Positions 16,511-27,151 of a DNA stretch of 64,000 nucleotides are shown here, one piece after another. Source of the DNA: Alphaproteobacteria bacterium HGW-Alphaproteobacteria-7 (GTDB lineage Bacteria > Pseudomonadota > Alphaproteobacteria > Sphingomonadales > Sphingomonadaceae); the NCBI GenBank assembly GCA_002842735.1, contig PHEB01000018.1, forward strand, positions 32,755-96,754. Direction: 5' to 3'. Position numbers and translations under genes: made by a program. The notes beneath the pieces were generated by a model. That model searched no databases and was not told the DNA's origin. It saw nothing but the letters and a program-made list of their open reading frames with translations. Within the stretch, counting starts at the first letter, position 1; each line of letters opens with the position of its first letter.

Positions 16511-19363
16511 TTATTCGCCTTCCAGCTCGCGCTGTTCGATCGGCAGACCGAGCGGTTCAAGCTGGCTGCGCACCTTGCTGGCATCGCCAACCACCACCCA
16601 CACGAACTTGCCGGTATCAATGCTGGCGCGGGCCACGGCGTCGAGGCTGTCCGCTGTCTGCGCGCGGTAGATGCTGGCGAGCGTTTCCTGATAATCATCA
16701 GGCCGTCCGTAAAGCGCGTTGTTCTGCATTTCGCGCAGCACCGCCGGGGAGGTTTCGAACAGGCCCGGCAGCCTGCCAACCGCCGATGCAATGGTGCGAT
16801 CCAGCTCTTCGGCGGTGACGCCCTTCTGGGTCAGGAACTCGTCGGTTTCGCGCAGCATTTCCGCCAGCGAATCCCCGGTGCGATCAGCCTGCACGCCGCC
16901 CGAAATGGCGTAGATCACCGCATTTTCACGCGGTTGAGCGCCGCCACGCACGCCGTAGCTCCAGCCCTTGGTCTCGCGCAGGTTCATGTTGAGGCGGGCG
17001 AGGAAATCGCCGCCCAGCGCGTTATTGGCGCTGTTAAAGGCAACGAAGGCCGGATCGCCTGCATCCAGCGGGGTGACTTGGCCGCCGTAAATGAAGCTCT
17101 GCGGCGAATTGGGGCGGTTGATCAGGATGATGCGGCCTCCATCGCTGACCTGCTCGGCCGTGATCTGCTTGGTGCCCTTGGGCGCAGCCGGAGCCGCCCA
17201 GTCGCCAAACGCACTGTTCAGTTCGGTGACGATGTCGGCCAGCGGACGATCGGAAATGACGAAGACCTCGCCATTATCCGGGCGGATCCAGCTGTCCTTG
17301 AACGCAATCAGATCGTCACGGCTGATCGCGCTGACACTTTCGACCGTGCTGACCCCGCCATAGGGCGTGTCCGCGCCAAACAGTTCGGGCGCCAGCGTGC
17401 GCACCGCGACGCCTTGCGGTGACTTCATCGCCTGACGAATGCCGGTGACGGTCTGGGTGCGCACGCGCTCCAGATCAGCCGGGTTGAACGCCGGTTCGCG
17501 CATGATTTGGCGCATCAGATCAAGGCTGGGGGCAAGGTTGGCGGTCAACGCCGACAGCGTGAAGGTTGACCGGTCATCACCGCCGCCGACCGAGATATTC
17601 GCGCCCAGCCGTTCGCTCGCCTCGGCAATGCCTTGCCCGGTCAGATTGGAGGTGCCTTCGTCGAACAGCTCCATGGCGAGGCTTTCAAGCCCGCGCTTGC
17701 CCGCGGGATCGGCGGCGCTGCCTGCATTGAAGCTCATCGCCACATAGGTCGCGGGCACCGCGGTGCGCTGGGCGTAAGTTACCTTCATACCATTGGCGAG
17801 GGTTGCGCGTTCGAGATCGGGGAAATCAAGCTCAGCCACGGTATCGATCGCGGGCTTGGGCCGTTCGACGGTGACGGTCAGCGTTTCGGCTGCGCGGTCG
17901 CGTTCCGAGGCATTGTCTGCCCCCGCACCAACCGATGCGGCCTCTTCGTATGCCGCATCGCGCTCACCCGGTTCGAGCACCAGCGTGAAGGCCGGCCTGG
18001 TCATCCACCGCGCCATCGCGTCCTTGACCTCAGCGGGGGTGACTTTGGCGAGGGCTTCAAGCTGCGTGGCATAAAACGAAGCATCGCCCGCCAGCACTTC
18101 GCCATTGGCCAGCGTCACTGCCTTGCCGCTGAACCCGCCGACTTGTTCCAACCCGCGAATGGTGCGGGCAAGCTGACTGGTGGCCGCGCGGCGCACTTCG
18201 TCTTCGGTGGGGCCTTCAGCGATGAATTGTGCGACCAGTTCATCCAGTCGTGCCTCAAGCGCCGCAACATCCACGCCCGGCCTGACGGTCGCGCTCACCG
18301 ACAAGAGGCCGACCCGCTGGAAATTGCTGCTGCCCGCTGACACGCCGACCGCCAATTGTTCATCGCGCACCAGCACTTCATCCAACCGGCTCGAAGCCAG
18401 CCCGCCCAGAATGCTCGTGCCAACGTTGAGCGCGGTCAGATCAGCACCGGTGATGCCCGGCGCGGGCCAATAGCGGGTGACACGGGTGGCCGCGACCTGA
18501 TCTTTCATCACTGTGCGCACGTCCTGCGCCAAGGTCGGCACGTCCGCAGCCTTGGGCGTGTTGACCGGCCCGCGCGCAATCGGGCCGAAATATTTTTCGG
18601 CCAGCACCTTTGCCTCAGCCTCCGAGACATCGCCCGCCATCACCAGCGTGGCGTTGTTGGGGCCGTATTTGTCGGTGAACCACTTACGCACATCGTCCAT
18701 CGATGCCGCGTCAAGATCAGCCATCGATCCGATTATCGAATGGTGATAGGGGTGGCCTTCGGGGAACAGGGTCTTCAGCAGTTCATAGAACACCAGCCCG
18801 CCCGGCTGGTTATCGCCCTGCCGCTTTTCGTTCTGCACCACGCCGCGCTGGTTATCGAGTTTTTCCTGCGTCACCGCGCCGAGCAGATAGCCCATCCGGT
18901 CGCTTTCCAGCCACAACGCGCGCTCCAAGGCCGGACGAGGCACGGTCTGGAAATAATTGGTGCGATCAAAATTGGTGGTGCCGTTGTAATCGGTTGCGCC
19001 CATTTCCGCCAGGTATTGGAAGTAATCCTGCGGCGCATTTTCCGAACCGTTGAACATCAGGTGTTCGAACAGGTGGGCAAAGCCGGTCTGGCCCTTGGGT
19101 TCGTCTTTCGATCCGACATTATACCACACCGCAACGCCCACCACCGGGGCCTTGCGATCTTCGTGCACGATCACGGTCAACCCGTTGTCGAGCACGAACC
19201 GCTGATAGGGAATCTGCACCTGCGCAACCAGCGCGGGCAGATCGGCGGTTGCCTGCGGGGCGGCGCTGCTGGCGGCGTGATTATCGGCAAGCGCCGGGGT
19301 GAGCGGTGTGGCGAGCGCAAGGGCAAGCGCCGAAAGGCTGGCGGCAGCAAAACGGATGGTCAT
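16511..19363 (-). CDS. M16 family zinc metallopeptidase (pitrilysin-like, double domain)
   Basis: This is a periplasmic clam-shell zinc protease that degrades peptides. The 950-residue product has a signal peptide (MTIRFAAASLSALALALATP...ALA). The inverted zinc motif HLFEH is at residues 97-101 in the N-terminal active domain, with the distal Glu expected near 175. A second, inactive M16 half starts near residue 515 (ERATLANGMKVTYAQRT) and lacks the HxxEH motif. Tandem halves in one chain are usual for this subgroup. It is followed by a hairpin, and the S45 hydrolase gene lies just upstream on the same strand (41-base gap), so both may be co-transcribed. Confidence 0.94.
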   Translation of the reverse strand: MTIRFAAASLSALALALATPLTPALADNHAASSAAPQATADLPALVAQVQIPYQRFVLDNGLTVIVHEDRKAPVVGVAVWYNVGSKDEPKGQTGFAHLFEHLMFNGSENAPQDYFQYLAEMGATDYNGTTNFDRTNYFQTVPRPALERALWLESDRMGYLLGAVTQEKLDNQRGVVQNEKRQGDNQPGGLVFYELLKTLFPEGHPYHHSIIGSMADLDAASMDDVRKWFTDKYGPNNATLVMAGDVSEAEAKVLAEKYFGPIARGPVNTPKAADVPTLAQDVRTVMKDQVAATRVTRYWPAPGITGADLTALNVGTSILGGLASSRLDEVLVRDEQLAVGVSAGSSNFQRVGLLSVSATVRPGVDVAALEARLDELVAQFIAEGPTEDEVRRAATSQLARTIRGLEQVGGFSGKAVTLANGEVLAGDASFYATQLEALAKVTPAEVKDAMARWMTRPAFTLVLEPGERDAAYEEAASVGAGADNASERDRAAETLTVTVERPKPAIDTVAELDFPDLERATLANGMKVTYAQRTAVPATYVAMSFNAGSAADPAGKRGLESLAMELFDEGTSNLTGQGIAEASERLGANISVGGGDDRSTFTLSALTANLAPSLDLMRQIMREPAFNPADLERVRTQTVTGIRQAMKSPQGVAVRTLAPELFGADTPYGGVSTVESVSAISRDDLIAFKDSWIRPDNGEVFVISDRPLADIVTELNSAFGDWAAPAAPKGTKQITAEQVSDGGRIILINRPNSPQSFIYGGQVTPLDAGDPAFVAFNSANNALGGDFLARLNMNLRETKGWSYGVRGGAQPRENAVIYAISGGVQADRTGDSLAEMLRETDEFLTQKGVTAEELDRTIASAVGRLPGLFETSPAVLREMQNNALYGRPDDYQETLASIYRAQTADSLDAVARASIDTGKFVWVVVGDASKVRSQLEPLGLPIEQRELEGE

Positions 19364-19404
19364 TATTGGGGGCTCCGGTGGTGTGGATCGTTCGAAAGTG
19401 GCCG

Positions 19405-21618
19405 TCAGCGGATGTTGGTGGCGGAATTGGAAACAACGCGCCGCATTCTGGCATTTGCCAGCACATCATCGCGCCAAAACCACACCGGCTTCAGCTTTTG
19501 ATCGACGAACAGCCGCATCTGGTCGGTGTAATGCGGGCTTTGGGGCCGGGTGGAGGCTGCACCAAACGGTTGAACCGAGCGGGAAAAGACCCGCTGGCCC
19601 GGCTGCCATTCGATCCACATGATGAAACTGTCCCCATGTTTGAGGCTGAGCCGCCCGTCATCGTCGACATCCCATGTGGTTGAGGCGCGCAAGGTGTCCG
19701 ATCCGCCGTCCAGGGGCAGATCGACGTTGCCCTGCCGCAACCGCAGCAGATCGGCCATCGGCGGATCGAGCCGCCCGAAATGGGTGGTGAGGTGATCGGT
19801 GGCCGCTTGCAGTTTCTCTTTGACGTCGGGAAATGGCTTGTTGGAATAATCGGCCGACATGAAATCACGGATCACCAGCAGCGCAATCGCATCGGCACGG
19901 CCATTATTGTCAGCGGTAAAATCCCAGCTCAGCAGCAGATCGCGCGCTTCGCCCAATTGCCCATCAGCCTCCATCGCCGCGAGCGCATCGAACAGCCGCG
20001 CAACATAGCCTTCGCGCTCGTAGCCGGTATCATATTTGATCCGCTCCAGCGCCGCCCGGTCAAGCACGCTGGCTTCGCTCAGCAACTTGTAAGCGCGCCG
20101 CGAACGGTTGGTCTGCTTGCGTTCGATCCCCAGCACCGGCGAATAATCATCGGGCGCAAGATCATCGCCCGCGCCCGCTGCGGTGAAGGGTTCGTTGTTG
20201 GAATTATACAGCCACCCGCTCGCCGGGTTCACCAGTTTGGGCAGTGCGGCGTAATCGACCGCGCCGTTCCAGATCAGGTCTGACCGATCACCGGGCAGCA
20301 CGCTGCGCCAATCGACCCTTACATCTGCGGGCCGGTTGGGGATGGCGGCGTTGTAAACATAGGCGATGGTGCCGGTCTTGTCGGCATAGATGAAGTTGGT
20401 CGAAGGGATCGCCATGCGCGCCAGCTGCGCCTCCCATTCGGCAAAGCTGGTCGCTTTGTTGATGCGGTAATAGGCATCAAGCTGGTCGATCCGGCCAATC
20501 CCGCCATAACGGATCGCGAAGGCACCCCTGGCGTTGCGGATCACCGGCCCGTGGACCGAACGCAGCACTTCGCGCCGGATCGGCAGCACCACCGGACCAA
20601 GTTTGACCGGCAGCGTCACCCATGTGCTGTCCAAATCGCGCCATTCGCCATCCAACAGGTAGCGGGTGCCTGTCTCGTCGAGTTCCAACTGGTAGATATC
20701 GATCATGTCCGGGGTGTTGACCGTGTTGGTCCAGCCCAGATGTTCGTTATGGCCAAGGAAGGGGAAGGGCGATCCGGGGAAGTTCGCGCCGGCAAAATGC
20801 CAGCCTTCGCCGCTTTCGACCACCAGTTCATACCACGCCACCCCGCCGCGCAAAGGCTGGTGCGAGTTCGAAATCAGCGTGGTCGGCCCGCCCGATTTTT
20901 CGGGACTGACGGCGAAGGCGTTGGAGCCAAGGTGCTGCGCGTCTTCGCCCAGCGGCAGCACCAGTGCCTTGGCCTGCTTTGGCGCAGCATCGGCAGCCTC
21001 GGCATCGGGCAGGGCTGCGCGCGGGAAGCCGGGGATGTCGGGGCCGTGTTCGCGCGGCAGGTCATCACCCGCCACCAAGGGGCCGATCACCGCGTCCAGC
21101 CCGAAAAAGAACGGCTGGCGCAGCGCAAACCCGGCGGCCACGTCCACGCCAGTGACCGGAAACAGGTTGGCAAGCTTGAGCTCCGCAGGGTGCTGCTCGG
21201 CATAGTGGTTAAGTCCTGCGGCATAGGCTTCAAACAGTGCGCGGGTATCTGCGGGAAGTTTTGGATAGCCGCGTTCAGCCGTGCCGCGCGCGTCGATCAG
21301 GTGGTAGGCGTAATCAATCCTGGCCCCGTCCTCGCCCGCAATCGCGCCGTAACGCCCGCGCGACATGGCGACCACGTCCTGCAAGGTGAAGAAATCATCC
21401 TCGGCATGGGCGACCGCGACCCCGAACGCGGCGTCGGCGTCGGTTTCGCCATAGATGTGCGGCACGCCGAATTGATCGCGGATGATTTCAGCGGTATAGG
21501 TGCGGGCGGCGGGCGCATTGGCGGCGCTGGCGAAATATGGCTCCCACGTGGCGAGCACTGTCAGGCCGAGCGCCAGCACACCGCCAAGCGCAATCACGCC
21601 GCCCTTGATCCACTTCAT
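19405..21618 (-). CDS. Penicillin acylase family (S45) amidohydrolase
   Basis: S45 enzymes are Ntn-hydrolases that remove acyl groups from penicillins, acyl-homoserine lactones or related amides after autocatalytic cleavage in the periplasm. The 737-residue precursor has an N-terminal membrane or signal segment (WIKGGVIALGGVLALGLTVL), an alpha chain, a spacer rich in Ala, and then the beta-chain start at HLG-S232-NAFAV, where Ser232 is the predicted nucleophile. SNSHQPLRGGVAWYELV and HLGWTNTVNTPDMIDIY supply the His and the oxyanion Asn. Chain length fits the AHL or aculeacin acylase branch, but the substrate cannot be decided by eye. Confidence 0.93.
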   Translation of the reverse strand: MKWIKGGVIALGGVLALGLTVLATWEPYFASAANAPAARTYTAEIIRDQFGVPHIYGETDADAAFGVAVAHAEDDFFTLQDVVAMSRGRYGAIAGEDGARIDYAYHLIDARGTAERGYPKLPADTRALFEAYAAGLNHYAEQHPAELKLANLFPVTGVDVAAGFALRQPFFFGLDAVIGPLVAGDDLPREHGPDIPGFPRAALPDAEAADAAPKQAKALVLPLGEDAQHLGSNAFAVSPEKSGGPTTLISNSHQPLRGGVAWYELVVESGEGWHFAGANFPGSPFPFLGHNEHLGWTNTVNTPDMIDIYQLELDETGTRYLLDGEWRDLDSTWVTLPVKLGPVVLPIRREVLRSVHGPVIRNARGAFAIRYGGIGRIDQLDAYYRINKATSFAEWEAQLARMAIPSTNFIYADKTGTIAYVYNAAIPNRPADVRVDWRSVLPGDRSDLIWNGAVDYAALPKLVNPASGWLYNSNNEPFTAAGAGDDLAPDDYSPVLGIERKQTNRSRRAYKLLSEASVLDRAALERIKYDTGYEREGYVARLFDALAAMEADGQLGEARDLLLSWDFTADNNGRADAIALLVIRDFMSADYSNKPFPDVKEKLQAATDHLTTHFGRLDPPMADLLRLRQGNVDLPLDGGSDTLRASTTWDVDDDGRLSLKHGDSFIMWIEWQPGQRVFSRSVQPFGAASTRPQSPHYTDQMRLFVDQKLKPVWFWRDDVLANARMRRVVSNSATNIR

Positions 21619-21763
21619 CCGATTTCTCTCCCAAATCCTGCGCGATATGCATCGCTTGTGCCGGCAATCCGGTCAAGCGGACGAGCGCCCTCTTGCCGAA
21701 GTCAGTTGCCCGACCCACCTAGTTAGATAATACACCGGGTACCAATTATTTGCCTGCCGGGCC

Positions 21764-21791
21764 CTTGTGTTGCCAATATGCAACACTATCT
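21764..21791 (+). promoter_or_regulatory. Sigma-32 (RpoH)-type heat-shock promoter for clpB
   Basis: CTTG at 21764, then 17 to 18 bases, then CTATCT at 21786 resembles the alphaproteobacterial RpoH consensus CTTG-N17/18-CYTATNT. It ends about 30 bases before the clpB ATG at 21823. Heat-shock control of clpB is general knowledge; the match here is by eye. Confidence 0.65.
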
Positions 21792-21822
21792 CGCGGCGGT
21801 ACGTTTGGAAGGGTTAGGCAGC

Positions 21823-24399
21823 ATGAATCTCGAAAAGTTCACCGACCGGGCCAAGGGCTTTCTGCAAAGCGCGCAGACGGTCGCGATCCGTATCAATCAT
21901 CAGCGCATCACCCCGCTGCACCTGTTGAAGGCGCTGCTGGAAGATAGCGAAGGCATGGCGTCAGGCCTTATTCAGCGCGCAGGCGGTGAACCTGCCTTGG
22001 CGGTGGCGGCCGTGGATGCGGGGCTGGCCAAGATTCCGGCAGTGACCGGCAGCGGCGCGCAGGCGACGCCGGGGCTGGATAATGATGCGGTGCGGGTGCT
22101 GGATCAGGCCGAACAGATCGCGGACAAGGCGGGCGATTCCTACGTCACGGTAGAACGCCTGTTGGTCGCGCTTGCCCTGTCGCAGACCGCCGCAGGGGAG
22201 GCGTTGAAGGCCGCCAGCATCACGCCGCAAGGCCTCAATGCCGCGATTGAACAGCTGCGAGGCGGCAAGCGCGCCGATAGCGCCAGCGCCGAAAACACCT
22301 ATGACGCGATGCAGAAATTCGCCCGCGACCTGACGCAGGCCGCGCGCGATGGCAAGCTTGATCCGGTGATTGGCCGCGACGAGGAAATCCGCCGCACGAT
22401 CCAGATTCTCGCCCGCCGCACCAAGAACAACCCTGCGCTGATCGGCGAACCCGGCACCGGGAAAACCGCGATTGCCGAAGGGCTTGCGCTGCGGATTGCC
22501 AATGGCGACGTGCCCGACAGCCTCAAGGGCCGCACGTTGATGAGCCTTGATATGGGCGCGTTGATTGCGGGCGCGAAATATCGCGGCGAGTTTGAAGAAC
22601 GGCTGAAGAGCGTGCTCGACGAGGTGAAGGGCGCGGGCGGCCAGATCATTCTGTTCATTGATGAAATGCACACCCTGATCGGAGCGGGCGCGTCCGAAGG
22701 ATCGATGGATGCATCGAACTTGCTGAAGCCTGCCTTGTCGCGCGGCGAATTGCACTGCATCGGCGCAACCACGCTCGACGAGTATCAGAAATACGTCGAA
22801 AAAGACCCCGCGCTCCAGCGGCGCTTCCAGCCGGTGTTCATCGCCGAGCCGAGCGTTGAGGATACCATCAGCATCCTGCGCGGCATCAAGGATAAATACG
22901 AACTCCACCACGGCGTGCGCATCACCGATGGGGCGATTGTGGCGGCGGCGAAGCTGTCTGACCGCTACATCCAGAACCGCTTCCTGCCCGACAAGGCAAT
23001 CGACCTGATGGACGAGGCGGCGAGCCGCATCCGCATGGAGGTGGAAAGCAAGCCCGAGGAAATCGAAACGCTCGACCGGCGGATCATCCAGTTGAAGATT
23101 GAAGAAAGCGCGCTCGGCAAGGAGAGCGATCAGGCGTCGAAAGACCGGCTGATCGCGCTGCGCGAAGAACTCGCCAACCTTGAACAGCAGAGCGCCGAAC
23201 TCACCACCCGCTGGCAGAATGAACGCGACAAGATCGAGGCTGAAAGCCGGATCAAGGAACAGCTCGACGCCGCACGGCTGGAGCTGGAACAGGCGCAGCG
23301 CACCGGCGATCTCGCCAAGGCGGGCGAGCTGTCTTACGGGCGCATCCCTGCACTCGAAAAACAGCTCACCGATGCGCAGGCGCTGTCCGAAAACGCCCTG
23401 CTGCGCGAAGAAGTGACCGAGGAAGACATCGCCGGTGTCGTCAGCCGCTGGACGGGTGTGCCGGTCGACAAGATGATGGCGGGGGAACGCGAAAAGCTGC
23501 TGGCGATGGAGGCTATCCTTGGCAAGCGGGTGATCGGGCAGCGCCAAGCGATCGAGGCGGTGTCGAAGGCTGTTCGCCGTGCGCGCGCGGGGCTGCAAGA
23601 CCCTGGCCGTCCGCTGGGCAGCTTCCTGTTCCTCGGCCCCACGGGCGTTGGCAAGACCGAACTGACCAAGGCGCTCGCCGGGTTCCTGTTCGATGATGAC
23701 AGCGCAATGGTGCGCATCGACATGAGCGAATTCATGGAGAAGCACGCGGTCGCCCGGCTGATCGGCGCGCCTCCGGGCTATGTCGGTTATGAAGAAGGCG
23801 GGGTGCTGACCGAAGCCGTGCGCCGCCGCCCCTATCAGGTGGTGCTGTTCGACGAGGTCGAAAAGGCGCACAGCGATGTCTTCAACGTACTGCTGCAAGT
23901 GCTCGATGATGGCCGCCTGACCGACGGGCAGGGCCGGGTGGTCGATTTCAGCAACACGCTGATCATCCTCACCTCAAACCTCGGCAGCCAATATCTCGCC
24001 AACCTGCCCGACGGCGCGGAGCCTGCCGCGGTCGAGAAGGACGTGATGGATGTGGTGCGCGGGCATTTCCGGCCCGAGTTTCTCAACCGTCTGGACGAGA
24101 TCATCCTGTTCCACCGGCTGGCGCAGGAACACATGGCGCCGATTGTCGAAATTCAGGTGGGCCGGGTGCAGAAGCTGCTGACCGATCGCAAGATCACGAT
24201 TGAGCTGACCGATGCGGCGCTGCGCTGGCTTGGCCGGGTGGGCTATGATCCGGTTTACGGCGCGCGGCCCCTGAAACGCGCGGTGCAGCGTTACCTGCAA
24301 GACCCGCTGGCGGAAATGCTGCTGGAGGGCAAGATCAGCGATGGTGCCAAAGTCAGCATCGACGAAGGCGACGGAGCGCTGGCGATCAGCGTGGATTGA
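21823..24399 (+). CDS. clpB: ATP-dependent disaggregase ClpB
   Basis: ClpB is the hexameric Hsp100 that pulls polypeptides out of aggregates together with DnaK. The 858-residue protein has the N-terminal Clp repeat domain, the first AAA module with Walker A GEPGTGKT at 208-215, and the long middle coiled coil (about 400-525, rich in Glu, Arg and Leu). The second AAA module has GPTGVGKT at 605-612 and is followed by the ClpB small domain. I chose the ATG at 21823 ([12 protein letters not shown]), as in all ClpB proteins. The earlier in-frame ATG at 21778 lies within the predicted promoter. A GGAAGGG site precedes the start by about nine bases. Confidence 0.97.
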   Translation: MNLEKFTDRAKGFLQSAQTVAIRINHQRITPLHLLKALLEDSEGMASGLIQRAGGEPALAVAAVDAGLAKIPAVTGSGAQATPGLDNDAVRVLDQAEQIADKAGDSYVTVERLLVALALSQTAAGEALKAASITPQGLNAAIEQLRGGKRADSASAENTYDAMQKFARDLTQAARDGKLDPVIGRDEEIRRTIQILARRTKNNPALIGEPGTGKTAIAEGLALRIANGDVPDSLKGRTLMSLDMGALIAGAKYRGEFEERLKSVLDEVKGAGGQIILFIDEMHTLIGAGASEGSMDASNLLKPALSRGELHCIGATTLDEYQKYVEKDPALQRRFQPVFIAEPSVEDTISILRGIKDKYELHHGVRITDGAIVAAAKLSDRYIQNRFLPDKAIDLMDEAASRIRMEVESKPEEIETLDRRIIQLKIEESALGKESDQASKDRLIALREELANLEQQSAELTTRWQNERDKIEAESRIKEQLDAARLELEQAQRTGDLAKAGELSYGRIPALEKQLTDAQALSENALLREEVTEEDIAGVVSRWTGVPVDKMMAGEREKLLAMEAILGKRVIGQRQAIEAVSKAVRRARAGLQDPGRPLGSFLFLGPTGVGKTELTKALAGFLFDDDSAMVRIDMSEFMEKHAVARLIGAPPGYVGYEEGGVLTEAVRRRPYQVVLFDEVEKAHSDVFNVLLQVLDDGRLTDGQGRVVDFSNTLIILTSNLGSQYLANLPDGAEPAAVEKDVMDVVRGHFRPEFLNRLDEIILFHRLAQEHMAPIVEIQVGRVQKLLTDRKITIELTDAALRWLGRVGYDPVYGARPLKRAVQRYLQDPLAEMLLEGKISDGAKVSIDEGDGALAISVD

Positions 24400-24460
24400 C
24401 GCGATTTCGATCCGCGTCGGATCAACAGGCGATGACTATAGCTGGCTGGGCTGGCGAATG

Positions 24461-24506
24461 AAAAAGGGCGCATTGGTTGCCGAGCGTTGTCGGTGCCAAT
24501 GCGCCC
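24461..24506 (-). terminator. Terminator of the gluzincin gene, between convergent genes
   Basis: Arms GGGCGCATTGG (24466) and CCAATGCGCCC (24496) pair perfectly over 11 bases. Five A residues at 24461-24465 give a U-tract in the minus direction. The same stem may also stop clpB transcripts. Confidence 0.8.
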
Positions 24507-24539
24507 CAATTATCAAACCGGCATCGCGAGGCGGCGAGA

Positions 24540-26171
24540 TCAGCTTGCGGTGCTTGCGACAGCTGGTTGCGCAGGTTCCGCCGCCATTTGCTCTGCAGTT
24601 TCGGCATCCTGTTTTTCCTGCAACCGCTTGAGCATATCGATTGCGGATTCGTAACTCGTGATATTGGTGAACCGCTGGGCCGCTGAATCGGCGAGCCGTT
24701 TGCGTTTGCGCTTTTCAGAATCATCCCCATCGAACGAACCGAAGGCAGAAGGCTTTATGATCTCGATTGCATCGTCAATCAGGCCGCGCTGTTCGAAATC
24801 ACGGGCCAGAAGATAGCGCACTTCATCGTTTTGCGGCAGCAGCTGGAACGCCTCGACCAGGCGATTCTGCGCTTCGATACTGGGCAATACGCCTTGCTGT
24901 TCGTAGGTCTTGAACAATGCGATCCGCGGGTCAGACGCTACTGCCGAAATGGCGATTGCACGCTTCATCCAGTCACGCGCCTCGCTCCATTCTTCATCAG
25001 AAGATGTCGCCGTCAGCGGGCCGGCAAGCGCCCGGCCCATCTCGGTAAGGCCGATCACGTTCTGGGGATCCAGGCCGAGCAGGCGCTGCGCAGTCTGGCG
25101 TGCCTGATCATGGAGCCCCGCGAGGTTTTCCAACCGGGCAACCACTTCCCATGCCATGATGCTGCCGGGTTCTTTAGCCGCAATTTCGTTGGCTGTTTTG
25201 ACCACCAGCGGCAATGTCGACACTGCGAAGCCGGAAGAAAGGCGGATCTGATACCGCATCATCTCGCTTTCGACGTCGCTCAATTCGCGCACTGCCAAAG
25301 GGCCAAAATCCATCGGTTTGAGTGACAGCTTCATGGCCTTCAGGCTATCCATGTGCGCCTTGAGGTCTTTATTGAGCTGATCGAGATCGCCAAAGGCAGC
25401 CTCTGCCGCCTCGGTATAATCTTGTCCGTCAACAATAGCCTGGAGATATTGCTGTAACTGCTTGCCACGATCCGACCGCTGCGAGGCCATATGCGTGAGC
25501 AGCCAGCCTTGGGCGTAAAGGGCAGATATGTTCTTCACATCGGCATAAGATTTCGCAGTGAGCAGTTCGCGCACATGCATCCAGTTTCCGCCCTTGATCG
25601 CGGTCAGCCGGAAGAACGGGGCATGGCCAACTTCAACAACGCTTTCGTCTGGAAAGGCCATGGTGCCATAATATTCGGCAAAGCCTTCAGAGTACCATGT
25701 CGGATAATTCGCGTTGAAATACTGATACATGTAATGATGCAGGTATTCATGCTGGCGAACTTCTGGCCCCCACCTGTAGGATCGCTGCTGGGTTCTGTTA
25801 ACGCTTTTTTCCGCCGTTTTCAGATTGTTGCGAAATGTAACCAGAAACGGCCCCATGTAGGTCGAGCTGTAATAGCCACCAACGCCTTGAGAAGGATAGG
25901 GGAACGTAGCATTAACATCCTCCATGGTCGCGACTTCGTAAATGACGACCTTCACCGGGCTAGGAGGCTTGGTGTTATTTGTAAGAGCGCGGACCAATGC
26001 GTTGAATTTTTCGAGATTCTTGGTGTTCTCGATAATTTCTTCAGCCGGAGACTGGCTGTAATAAACAAAATTTTCGGTCTCTGCTACTTTCCAGTCCGCC
26101 AAAGCCGGGCTTGAATAAAGCGCGCAACCGATGATGCCAGCAAGCGCCGTGCGCCGAACCGCATTTTTCAT
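24540..26171 (-). CDS. Putative secreted gluzincin-type metallopeptidase with helical repeats
   Basis: The 543-residue protein has a signal peptide ending SSPALA. A peptidase MA-like domain (related to DUF1570 proteins) includes the zinc motif HEYLH at 141-145 and the downstream WYSEGFAEYYG block with candidate third-ligand Glu at 162 or 166. After residue 320 the sequence is helical with TPR-like spacing (VVARLENLAGLHDQARQTAQ, LLARDFEQRGLIDDAIEI). I chose the ATG at 26169-26171 because it starts the signal peptide; the frame upstream is open but looks non-coding. The substrate is unknown. It is divergent from the small gene at 26536. Confidence 0.82.
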   Translation of the reverse strand: MKNAVRRTALAGIIGCALYSSPALADWKVAETENFVYYSQSPAEEIIENTKNLEKFNALVRALTNNTKPPSPVKVVIYEVATMEDVNATFPYPSQGVGGYYSSTYMGPFLVTFRNNLKTAEKSVNRTQQRSYRWGPEVRQHEYLHHYMYQYFNANYPTWYSEGFAEYYGTMAFPDESVVEVGHAPFFRLTAIKGGNWMHVRELLTAKSYADVKNISALYAQGWLLTHMASQRSDRGKQLQQYLQAIVDGQDYTEAAEAAFGDLDQLNKDLKAHMDSLKAMKLSLKPMDFGPLAVRELSDVESEMMRYQIRLSSGFAVSTLPLVVKTANEIAAKEPGSIMAWEVVARLENLAGLHDQARQTAQRLLGLDPQNVIGLTEMGRALAGPLTATSSDEEWSEARDWMKRAIAISAVASDPRIALFKTYEQQGVLPSIEAQNRLVEAFQLLPQNDEVRYLLARDFEQRGLIDDAIEIIKPSAFGSFDGDDSEKRKRKRLADSAAQRFTNITSYESAIDMLKRLQEKQDAETAEQMAAEPAQPAVASTAS

Positions 26172-26535
26172 TTTTATAATCCCCCACGATGGCATCATTG
26201 ATGACCGCGCTGATAAAATTGTGCGGCCAACCCGTTCTGGTCGCAACCACATGAAGCGCGAATTTAGCAATTTGCGCCAAGGGGTCAATGCGTAAGCCCT
26301 CTGCATAAAGCTGTTTTTGCCGACTTCCTTGCTGTGTTGAGCCGGTGAGGGATGCGAGCAACGTTCTGCATTCCGGGGCCATTTTGCCGCACACCAGAAC
26401 CGCAACATGACACCAGCAATGCCGGCGACAAGGCCGTAGCCGCGATCCGGCGAGCGGCGCGGAGAGCGATTACAGGGTGGTTCCCGGGCGCCAATAGTGG
26501 CATAGACCAATCCCGTATTTCAGGAGGGATTGAGT
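26172..26535. other. Intergenic divergent region with nothing clear
   Basis: This 364-base gap separates two divergent genes and must hold both promoters. I see no RNA gene, repeat or recognised operator. Only the strong ribosome site AGGAGGGA at 26523-26530 before the next gene stands out. Confidence 0.5.
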
Positions 26536-27069
26536 ATGCCGCTGCGCGAGTTGCACCTGTTTCATGCGCTTGGGTTGGGCTTGCTGGTGACAGCCAGCAC
26601 GGCCGCAACTGCGGCTGAGGGCGATCCGCCGCCAAAGGCATTCGCGGATGTGATCGCCTGCCGCAGCATTGCCGATACGCAGGAACGCCTCGCCTGTTTC
26701 GATGCGACAGTTGCCGAGCTTGAAGGCGCAACAGACAGCAAGACGGTTGTTGTCCTGAGCGGTGAGGAGGTCAAGGAAACCCGGCGCGGCCTGTTTGGAC
26801 TTTCGCTCCCGCGGATCGGCTTATTCAAAGGCGATAACGACGACGAGGAATCGCTCAAGGAAATCACCAGCACAATCACGAAACTGTCCGGGGGCACGGG
26901 CCAATGGGTCGTGACACTGGATGATGGCTCCGTCTGGGAACAGACCGATGGGGCATTTACCAAACGCCCCGCAGTCGGCCAAACGATTGTGATCAAGCGT
27001 GCCGCGTTCGGCAGTTACATGGGGCGGATCAACAATGGGGCGGCGTTCCGGGTCAAGCGCCGCAGTTAG
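26536..27069 (+). CDS. Secreted protein of unknown function
   Basis: The 177-residue product starts at an ATG with the strong ribosome site AGGAGGGA just upstream; a TTG six bases earlier would be too close to that site. It has a signal peptide ending STAATAAEG. The mature protein opens with ACRSIADTQERLACFDATVAEL, a two-Cys pattern (C-R-x-I-x-D-x2-E-R-L-x-C-F/Y-D) seen at the N-terminus of many small proteobacterial envelope proteins. A charged linker follows, then a C-terminal beta region (GQWVVTLDDGSVWEQTDGAF, IVIKRAAFGSYMGRINNG) that resembles a small SH3-like or OB fold. Function unknown. The next gene starts 82 bases on and may be co-transcribed. Confidence 0.78.
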   Translation: MPLRELHLFHALGLGLLVTASTAATAAEGDPPPKAFADVIACRSIADTQERLACFDATVAELEGATDSKTVVVLSGEEVKETRRGLFGLSLPRIGLFKGDNDDEESLKEITSTITKLSGGTGQWVVTLDDGSVWEQTDGAFTKRPAVGQTIVIKRAAFGSYMGRINNGAAFRVKRRS

Positions 27070-27151
27070 TGGCTTGATCGAGCCAGGGCGACACACGCCC
27101 GGGGGTGATAAAATTGCGCCGGACATGATCGGGACTGCAGGGGTAAAAATC

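Noticed and set aside
21961..23898. Long open frame of 645 codons antisense to clpB
   Set aside because: It lies fully inside clpB on the other strand, has no recognisable motif and arises from the high-GC codon bias of the real gene.
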